Of a stretch of 12,439 nucleotides of DNA, positions 6,507-12,439 are shown one piece after another. A program made the position numbers and the translations under genes. The notes beneath the pieces were generated by a model that had not been told where the DNA came from, did not search any database, and saw only the letters and a list, made by a program, of their open reading frames with translations. The number at the start of each line of letters is the position of its first letter. Position 1 is the first letter of the stretch. Source of the DNA: Verrucomicrobia bacterium SCGC AAA164-M04 (GTDB lineage Bacteria; Verrucomicrobiota; Verrucomicrobiae; Verrucomicrobiales; Akkermansiaceae). The stretch covers positions 1 to 12,439 of the forward strand of contig KB912162.1 in assembly GCA_000383735.1 (NCBI GenBank), read 5' to 3'.

Positions 6507-9500
6507 GCCGATCTTTTTGAGTCCGCGCGTGTTTCGACATTCCTCTTTCTACTTCTCAGTTTTTCAACAGTGACCTTCTTACGCTTTCTTCTATATGCCT
6601 CTTTGGTAGGCACCCGCAGAGTAATCGACACTTGCTTGGTGGTGTCCACCATAATGGTGGAGGGACGATCAATGATGCTCCAATTAAGCAGATCTGGACC
6701 GTTGTAGTCCTGACTGTAGGTTTTACCAGGACCAAGATCACCGGCATACGGTTGGCCAAAAATATCCATCAAAAGATTGGAATAGGTATTTTCTTGATCG
6801 ACGATCGCGGTATTCTGCGCCGAAGTTTGGTTAGATTGGCTGCGCAGTAGGCGTGTCATCTTCGCGGCTTGGTTAAACGCTCCCTTGGCATTAATTACCG
6901 CACTGAGGGCGCGGTCTTCGATTTGCTCATAGTGAGATTTCCCGTTATTGAGCTCGCTCGGTGAGATATCGAATGCGATCGCATTGGGGCTCAATCCAAG
7001 CGGATTAAGGTGGGCGTTGGCATTGTCCAAAGTAGTCTGGAAACTGGCCCCCGCTATCACCAGTTGGTCAAGTTCTGGCACGGTGGAGCGGTCAATTTTC
7101 TGAACGCCGCTGTTGGCGTCATCCTCATCCAACAAGAGCGAATTCCCAGTCACCCAATGATAGTAACTACCTTGGGCACTGCGGCTGGTCCACTCGTCGA
7201 GCCCCCAATCCCGGGTTTCATTGGTATTAGGATTCGTGTCTGAATCACGCAGGTTGGTCCAGCCAACAGACCTATCATCAGAATAAGATTTACGATGGAC
7301 AAGGGCCAAGATTTGCTGAGCCGTCGTCGCGACATTCGCGGCGGCCGCAGCAAATTTACGCTCGTCCATATAGTCGACTTGCACGGTCTGTCCCAACACG
7401 GTGACGCCCTCGGCCCGCGGGGTCCATGTGAAGTAGGGGTGAGTAAGGAGTTTATAGTAGTTCGTCACCCCAGTCAGGTAGTGACCATAGGCATCACCGT
7501 GACCCTGGGGGAACATTCGCTGAGCATCAGCGGCATCAAGAATTCCGTTGGCACTGGGACTACCCGTTTTTTCTTTGATGTTATAGTTGGTGGCGTAAAG
7601 CGCCTCGCCACTATTAATCCCCCGAGTGTAATTCCAGTAGAGGCGGTTGTGAGCCGGGGCCACCGCAGTGCCGGGGCTCGTGAAGTCATCGCGCCCGCGC
7701 AGCAGCGCTAATTCCTCATCCAGCGAACTGGCCACCTGGCCCTCGAACGAAAATCGGCTCGTGTTCACCTCGGTAGCGGTTGCTTGGTCATCAATAGAGA
7801 TGGTTGGGTTCGCGGCATCCGCGTAGGCCTCGTTACCAAGGATCATATAGAGGTCATTAAGATAACCGGCGGCCAGCAAGAGCGCGTCATTGGTGGTGGA
7901 AAAATCAATACCATTGCCCACCGTGAAGCTTTTCCCACGGTTCAGGATGGTCTCATAAATAGAGATCAAGCCAACCTCGTTGATATTGTCTAAATTGAGG
8001 GCGATGTCGCCATCCCAACGAGTCCCCGCCTGGGTCAACATTGAGACATCGGTGTTAATGACACTGCTCGAGAGATCGCTCATGCGCTGGTTGAACGGGG
8101 TAATCTTAGCCAACACCCGCTTGATCCAGCCCTCTACTAGGACCGGAGTTGTCCAGTTCGACCAATCTCCGGCAGGATCACTCGCCGTGGCCTTTTTACG
8201 GTAAGCCATCGTGAAGTAGCAGTCCCCCATCAAGATGGCAGGATCACTGAGCACTGCGGCTGGTGTTCCCCCAACGAGAATTGAACTCCCTAGAGTGCCA
8301 TTCGGCTTGATCCAATTGGCGGAACCAATCGAAGTACTAATGCCGTCAAGCGCCGGTTGGACACCTCCCAACGGGAAGCCATAACGCCACTCGAACTCGA
8401 AGTTCTCCGGCTTAGCGCCATAGTCACCGCTGTGGCGCAAGGTCACTTGTTCGTCGAGGGGATTACTGCTGAGTAATACCTTTAAATCCCCTGGGTAAAG
8501 AGTGGGACTCACTTTGATGATCTGCATGACGACAGGATCACCGGTATCCGTGAAAGCTTCGCCATTGCCAAACACGAGCGTCACATAGCCGCTACCTCCT
8601 CCGGTAGAGCTGAGCGCATAACTGTCTACTGCGGTGTCTGGATCCTCGATATTCGGAAGACCCAAGGGACCAAAGGATCTCGAATCCTTACTCACGTCTA
8701 CCACGTATGAACCAGGAACGGTGGTGCTCTCGCTAAAGGTTTCAATCTGAGTGACGAGAAAATCGATGGCTGTTTCCCATTTTGAGCGATTAAAGCTGTC
8801 TGAGAGTGGGCAGAGGTCCTTCACGAGGCCTACTTCCGCTTCAGACAGGGCGTTAAGATTAAGGTAGTCCTCCCCGGCAGGCACGTCAACAAACTCACCG
8901 ATCAGGACGAGGGCTCCACTAGTTCCCAAATTTGGATCCAGATAGAAGCGGTTCTGGAGTTCGGGCGGCAAACCTTGGAAGTAGGTGCGACCAGAGGATT
9001 GGGTGGTCAGTATACTGGCAGGAATTGTCTCGAATCCGTCAGCCCCACCTAGCGCATAGGTCTTACGACGAGTCGGATCACTGAGGACCACACTGGGTAA
9101 CGTCGTGCCTCCGTTGGCGACAGTATTAGCGATAGATTGCTGATACCCTACCTGAGCACTGGTCTGTCCGCGCACTTGAGGAAGGCCGCTCGTGGGTAAG
9201 GTTAAGGTCTGAGCGGTCTGAAGCTCAGGCAGAGTGGCCGCTTGCTCGCCAAAGACTGGATCATCCGGCCATTTTGGGTAGTAGGTCAGAGTTGTGGCGA
9301 GACCACTCACCTTGTTCTCATTAGCATCCGCAGCGACGAAGGGCATGACCGTGCCTACAGGAGGTTGACTCTCCAGAGGCAAGCTGGGGATAAAGAAACC
9401 AGCAAGACTCTTGTAGTAATAGCGCATCCCGTAGGTCGGAGCTGAGCCTAAAGTGTGCGGTCCGCGGTAAAGCCAGTGCATCCCTTTTCGATCGACGAAG

Positions 9501-12385
9501 GTGAAGCTGTCGTAGTCAACCGGCACGTTAGTCCCAGTGGGAGCATTTGGGTTAGAGGCTTGGTCCACCACTCCCTCGACTTCCACGTTCTTGACAGAAT
9601 AGGGATCGTTCTCATCGATCAGCGGGAGGGGCAGTAGAGGCAATGGCATGGGTGCCTGAACGGGAGTCCCCGCAGCCTTGTTCCACTCAAGGGGATAGGT
9701 CGCATTGGAGCGGATCACCTTCGCCACGCGCATCGCCGGGCGGCCAGTGAGAGCCTCTTTATATTCGATGAGAACATAGGGTTCAGAAGAATAACTCGCG
9801 TTGGTAGTATCATTCAGATCATCTCTAAGAGCATAGACATTCCCGCCAATCATCAGGGCATGTTCCTCATTGGGATTATAACCAATCAGGTTACTATCGT
9901 TCTGAACGTAAACACTCCCCGCCGCTTGCTCAGCTGTGAGGACGGGATTCTCTAAGCCCTTGCCGGAAGCAATCACGAGCTCCTGCGGACTAGCCGGATA
10001 ACTCACGGTGTAGATCGCAGCCACCGAAGGCACGTAGAAAGGTTTAAGCTTGGGCGAAGGCGGCGTGATCTTTTTTGACCACCAGACCTTGAGGGTATTT
10101 TCGCCGGGGACGGCGTTCACGGGGATGATGGCCTTGGTCGCAGCAGTGGAGAAGCCGACCTCAAAGGGATTCGCATAAGCATCTGCAGAATAGCAGGTGC
10201 CGCCGGAGATGTAGCCAGCTAACTCACAGCCAGCAGGAGGGCTTAGACGCGTGCCAACTGTTGCGGTGAGGGTGGAATCCAAAATACCATCACCGTCAGT
10301 ATCGTTAATGGTATAAACGGCTGGGCTACCCGTCTGGGGTCCCGAGCCGTCAGGATCCGCAACCGCCGGGGAGCCCAGCAAGGAATCTGCCTGAATGTAG
10401 AGACGTTGATACCACAGTCCATCAGCGGAATCGAATTTCAGCAGAGTCCGGTTGGTCTTATCAGTCGACTGGCTAAAATCTACCAGGAGGCGCTGGGTAG
10501 CGGGATCGACCTCGGTTTCCACTTTCGGAGCGCAATCCTGAAATTTATTTTCTGGCAAGGTTGAGGGATCAAACTGGATGGCATTGACGGCGGTATTGCC
10601 AGTATCTTGAACGTTCACCGTGACATAATCCGAAAGACCGTCTGGCCATTTCAGAAGATAAGCGCAACGACGCTTCGGCCACTGAATGCTGAGGTTGGGA
10701 GTGGCAGGAGCGGTCAAGAAATAGATCGAGGCATCCGTCTGCTCCATCCAAGTAATCTGCACCTGATCGGGGTCGAGATTTTCCTTCTCCCCAAAATAAT
10801 GGGCCACTCCATCCGACGTCTGATAGGATCCGAGGCGAGCTTGCGAATCGGTAATCGAGACTGCGGGTCTAAGAAACTCGTCCCCGGGGGCCGGACCGCC
10901 CTCGCGCGGCTTTAGCTCATCGCCCAAAGAGGTCGTGACAGTGACAACTTCGGGTTCGCTTTTGATCTGAACGACATCCGCGCCGAGAAAGACCCGAGCG
11001 CCATTGCCCACCTCAACCCCGAGATATTCGACCATCAGAATACCTTCAATGTTGTGAGCATTGAGTGTCTTGGAGGTCCCCACTTGATCAAACCACAAGG
11101 TCCGGTGTTCCTCGGGCATTGTCATATTCCCCGGATTGGCGCCCACTGGAGTGTAAGCGTTTGCGACCCCAGGAGGCACAAAAGTGTTATAAATTGGATT
11201 AACCACCGTGATACGCCCAGAAGGGATCTCCACCGCCGGAGCCGAGAACCCATTCCCCGTCCAATAGATGGTCCGGACCGGGACATGGGAAGAGGAAGCG
11301 ACTGAGAAAGTCTCCTGGCGGAATTTGTAACTCGCCACCGTTTCGCCGGTGGCCGAAGTGTCCGGCAAATTAGAGACCCAGGTGATGGTCACGCGCCCTG
11401 GTTGGCTCGCGAAAACCCGCTGGGCATGGCTGCTGTAATAATAAGACTGGCGCGGCGTGAAGGAGACCTCGGTAGCGCTCGAAGTAGTGATGCTAGCAGG
11501 CGTAACGAGGGTTACGGTATTACCTGAAATGTAGGCGACCTTCTTTCCCAGGACGATGGCACCAGGAGTGAGGTTGTCCGGGACCGAGGCCACAGTCACG
11601 CTGGCGCTGCCAGCGGTGCTGGAAGTCACCATAACGGTGCCTGCAGCGAGGGGAACATTCCCACTGCCGAGAGAACCAAGATTGCTAGAGCCAGCAGGCT
11701 CGAAACTTTCACCCGGCATGACGGGTTCGACACGCCAGTAGGTCTCTGCGACCGCATCTCCCTTCCAGTTCACACTGGGCCGCGGGATCTCATCTCCGAA
11801 CGAATAACGAGGAACGCCCGAGGCAAAGGAATACCCGAAACTCGAGCTCCTGAGAACCACGGTCGTCGCAGGAGTGGCCGGATTCGTCTTATCATAACCG
11901 CGGGGATAGCGGCCCGCAGCAAAGCCCCGAATGGATTGACCCAAACCAGTGGCATTGACGGATCCCGAGCTTGCCGAGCTATTCGCCTGTCCCGAATACT
12001 GAGAAGTCGTAACTACTGGCGAGCCGCTGGGATTGTAGACTGGCGGCGGCGCGATGCTGATGGAAGGAGCCGTTGTGTAGCCACTTCCGCCGGAGTTAAT
12101 TGTGATGGACGTAAGGAATCCACCGCTGACCGTGGCAGTGGCGGTGGCGGTGTTTCCGCTCGGTGGCGCAGAAATCGTCACTGCAGGGGCCGAGGTGTAA
12201 CCGGCTCCCTCGTTCACCACCGTAATGGCAGTGACCTCGCCATTAGCAATGGCAGTGGTGGCAGCAGCGAAACGTTTATCAAGTAGGTTCGTCGAGCTCG
12301 CCTTGATACTGTACTGCGCCTGGGCGGCGCTGAACGACAATAGACCTACCAAAGAGGCATATAGAAGAAAGCGTAAGAAGGTCAC
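6482..12385 (-). CDS. Giant exported verrucomicrobial protein, C-terminus replaced by an inverted-repeat junction
   Basis: The start is GTG at 12385. It gives a good signal peptide, MTFLRFLLYASLVGLLSFSAAQA|QYS, but has no Shine-Dalgarno site, and the frame stays open upstream to the window edge. Two 40-residue repeats with GYTSAPAVTISAPP and GYTTAPSISIAPPP follow (about residues 49-115), then a long, mostly beta-rich chain. A TSP3-like NDTDGDGILDS lies near residue 694. The last third contains alanine- and asparagine-rich, helix-like segments (MFPQGHGDAYGHYLTGVTNYYKLL, broken here for length: MFPQGHGDAYGH and LTGVTNYYKLL). I recognise no enzyme motif. It resembles giant secreted proteins of Opitutae whose role is unknown. 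Native-looking sequence stops at residue 1925 (LRV). Residues 1926-1967 come from the inverted repeat and the antisense of the neighbouring S74 gene, are very basic (15 K/R of 42), and overlap that gene by 25 bp. The true C-terminus is therefore missing, and the real protein may be longer. Confidence 0.85.
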   Translation of the reverse strand: MTFLRFLLYASLVGLLSFSAAQAQYSIKASSTNLLDKRFAAATTAIANGEVTAITVVNEGAGYTSAPAVTISAPPSGNTATATATVSGGFLTSITINSGGSGYTTAPSISIAPPPVYNPSGSPVVTTSQYSGQANSSASSGSVNATGLGQSIRGFAAGRYPRGYDKTNPATPATTVVLRSSSFGYSFASGVPRYSFGDEIPRPSVNWKGDAVAETYWRVEPVMPGESFEPAGSSNLGSLGSGNVPLAAGTVMVTSSTAGSASVTVASVPDNLTPGAIVLGKKVAYISGNTVTLVTPASITTSSATEVSFTPRQSYYYSSHAQRVFASQPGRVTITWVSNLPDTSATGETVASYKFRQETFSVASSSHVPVRTIYWTGNGFSAPAVEIPSGRITVVNPIYNTFVPPGVANAYTPVGANPGNMTMPEEHRTLWFDQVGTSKTLNAHNIEGILMVEYLGVEVGNGARVFLGADVVQIKSEPEVVTVTTSLGDELKPREGGPAPGDEFLRPAVSITDSQARLGSYQTSDGVAHYFGEKENLDPDQVQITWMEQTDASIYFLTAPATPNLSIQWPKRRCAYLLKWPDGLSDYVTVNVQDTGNTAVNAIQFDPSTLPENKFQDCAPKVETEVDPATQRLLVDFSQSTDKTNRTLLKFDSADGLWYQRLYIQADSLLGSPAVADPDGSGPQTGSPAVYTINDTDGDGILDSTLTATVGTRLSPPAGCELAGYISGGTCYSADAYANPFEVGFSTAATKAIIPVNAVPGENTLKVWWSKKITPPSPKLKPFYVPSVAAIYTVSYPASPQELVIASGKGLENPVLTAEQAAGSVYVQNDSNLIGYNPNEEHALMIGGNVYALRDDLNDTTNASYSSEPYVLIEYKEALTGRPAMRVAKVIRSNATYPLEWNKAAGTPVQAPMPLPLLPLPLIDENDPYSVKNVEVEGVVDQASNPNAPTGTNVPVDYDSFTFVDRKGMHWLYRGPHTLGSAPTYGMRYYYKSLAGFFIPSLPLESQPPVGTVMPFVAADANENKVSGLATTLTYYPKWPDDPVFGEQAATLPELQTAQTLTLPTSGLPQVRGQTSAQVGYQQSIANTVANGGTTLPSVVLSDPTRRKTYALGGADGFETIPASILTTQSSGRTYFQGLPPELQNRFYLDPNLGTSGALVLIGEFVDVPAGEDYLNLNALSEAEVGLVKDLCPLSDSFNRSKWETAIDFLVTQIETFSESTTVPGSYVVDVSKDSRSFGPLGLPNIEDPDTAVDSYALSSTGGGSGYVTLVFGNGEAFTDTGDPVVMQIIKVSPTLYPGDLKVLLSSNPLDEQVTLRHSGDYGAKPENFEFEWRYGFPLGGVQPALDGISTSIGSANWIKPNGTLGSSILVGGTPAAVLSDPAILMGDCYFTMAYRKKATASDPAGDWSNWTTPVLVEGWIKRVLAKITPFNQRMSDLSSSVINTDVSMLTQAGTRWDGDIALNLDNINEVGLISIYETILNRGKSFTVGNGIDFSTTNDALLLAAGYLNDLYMILGNEAYADAANPTISIDDQATATEVNTSRFSFEGQVASSLDEELALLRGRDDFTSPGTAVAPAHNRLYWNYTRGINSGEALYATNYNIKEKTGSPSANGILDAADAQRMFPQGHGDAYGHYLTGVTNYYKLLTHPYFTWTPRAEGVTVLGQTVQVDYMDERKFAAAAANVATTAQQILALVHRKSYSDDRSVGWTNLRDSDTNPNTNETRDWGLDEWTSRSAQGSYYHWVTGNSLLLDEDDANSGVQKIDRSTVPELDQLVIAGASFQTTLDNANAHLNPLGLSPNAIAFDISPSELNNGKSHYEQIEDRALSAVINAKGAFNQAAKMTRLLRSQSNQTSAQNTAIVDQENTYSNLLMDIFGQPYAGDLGPGKTYSQDYNGPDLLNWSIIDRPSTIMVDTTKQVSITLRVPTKEAYRRKRKKVTVEKLRSRKRNVETRADSKRSAYWAAALF
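6516..6610 (+). repeat. 95-bp perfect inverted repeat, left copy
   Basis: This copy reads TTTGAGTCCGCGCGTG at its outer end and CCTCTTTGGTAGG at its inner end. It is identical, base for base, to the reverse complement of 12345-12439. It starts 9 bp after the S74 stop and contains 54 bp of untranslated sequence, then GTG at 6570 and 41 bp coding for the start of the giant protein's signal peptide. Just inside the repeat the two arms diverge at once (C at 6611; the reverse complement of the right arm continues with T). Confidence 0.97.
6570..6707 (+). pseudogene. Orphan duplicate of the giant gene's 5' end
   Basis: GTG at 6570 opens MTFLRFLLYASLVG, identical to the N-terminus of the giant protein. 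The frame then passes the inverted-repeat boundary at 6610/6611 and reads 31 unrelated residues, antisense to the giant gene's 3' region, to TAG at 6705. It lies 63 bp after the S74 stop in the + direction, where the giant gene's own start would sit if the five genes were co-oriented. It is half a signal peptide with no mature part, so it is unlikely to be functional by itself. It is either a recombination target or the native start left behind by a chimeric junction. Confidence 0.6.
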
Positions 12386-12439
12386 TGTTGAAAAACTGAG
12401 AAGTAGAAAGAGGAATGTCGAAACACGCGCGGACTCAAA
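12345..12439 (-). repeat. 95-bp perfect inverted repeat, right copy (reaches the window end)
   Basis: This is the reverse complement of 6516-6610. On the minus strand it holds the 54 bp before the giant gene and its first 41 coding bases (12385-12345). Because identity runs to the last base of the window, 95 bp is a minimum length and the outer boundary of the repeat is unknown. Upstream of GTG the frame stays open (ESARVSTFLFLLLSFSTV) with no ATG. Confidence 0.97.

Noticed and set aside
6516..12439. Insertion sequence or composite transposon bounded by terminal inverted repeats
   Set aside because: There is no transposase motif in any frame I could read and no target-site duplication can be seen. 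The repeat contains the start of the enclosed gene rather than typical transposon ends.

Overview
The window looks like part of the chromosome of a Verrucomicrobiota bacterium, most likely an Opitutae-type marine or aquatic lineage. I infer this from recognisable protein families rather than from a marker gene. The clues are thrombospondin-type-3 (TSP3) DxDxDG repeats, the 'ERDAR' repeats ending in a KFYRF-type C-terminal module, the 'FPPAPHYTLYGMVRDQ' and 'KGGWNSIYLHGDA' secreted protein families, and almost no Shine-Dalgarno sequences. I see no rRNA, tRNA, CRISPR, transposase, integrase or phage structural or packaging gene. The window may be a whole metagenomic contig: it begins inside a tandem repeat and ends exactly inside an inverted repeat.

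Layout. (1) 2-1216 (+) is the 3' part of a repeat protein with a 279-bp (93-codon) tandem repeat, each full unit carrying one TSP3-like calcium-binding loop. (2) 1352-2236 (+) is a 294-residue exported protein with a beta-sandwich-like N-terminal half, two DxDxDG-type loops and a C-terminal recognition-like module. (3) 2233-3929 (+) overlaps the previous gene by ATGA and encodes an exported protein of about 564 residues whose frame is broken at a run of nine Gs just after the signal peptide. (4) 3984-6506 (+) is an 840-residue exported fibre-like protein ending in an S74 (endosialidase-type) self-cleaving intramolecular chaperone. (5) 6482-12385 (-) is a giant exported protein, open for 1967 codons.

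The most striking feature is a perfect 95-bp inverted repeat, 6516-6610 versus 12345-12439. It brackets the giant gene and covers its start codon and the first 14 codons of its signal peptide. Because of it, the last 42 codons of the giant ORF are the reverse complement of its own 5' end plus the antisense of the S74 gene's end, so they cannot be the native C-terminus. The left copy places a matching start 63 bp after the S74 stop, in the + direction. Either the segment inverts, so the giant gene can lie in line with the other four genes, or the original order was all-plus and the inverted junction at 6610/6611 is a fold-back or assembly chimera. The sequence alone cannot decide; the right copy ending at the last base is what a lasso-shaped assembly would give.

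Taken together, all four proteins with a visible N-terminus carry signal peptides, and a self-cleaving fibre protein sits among calcium-loop and giant multidomain proteins. I infer a cell-surface or extracellular assembly, such as a fibre, adhesin or coat. No biochemical function can be assigned.
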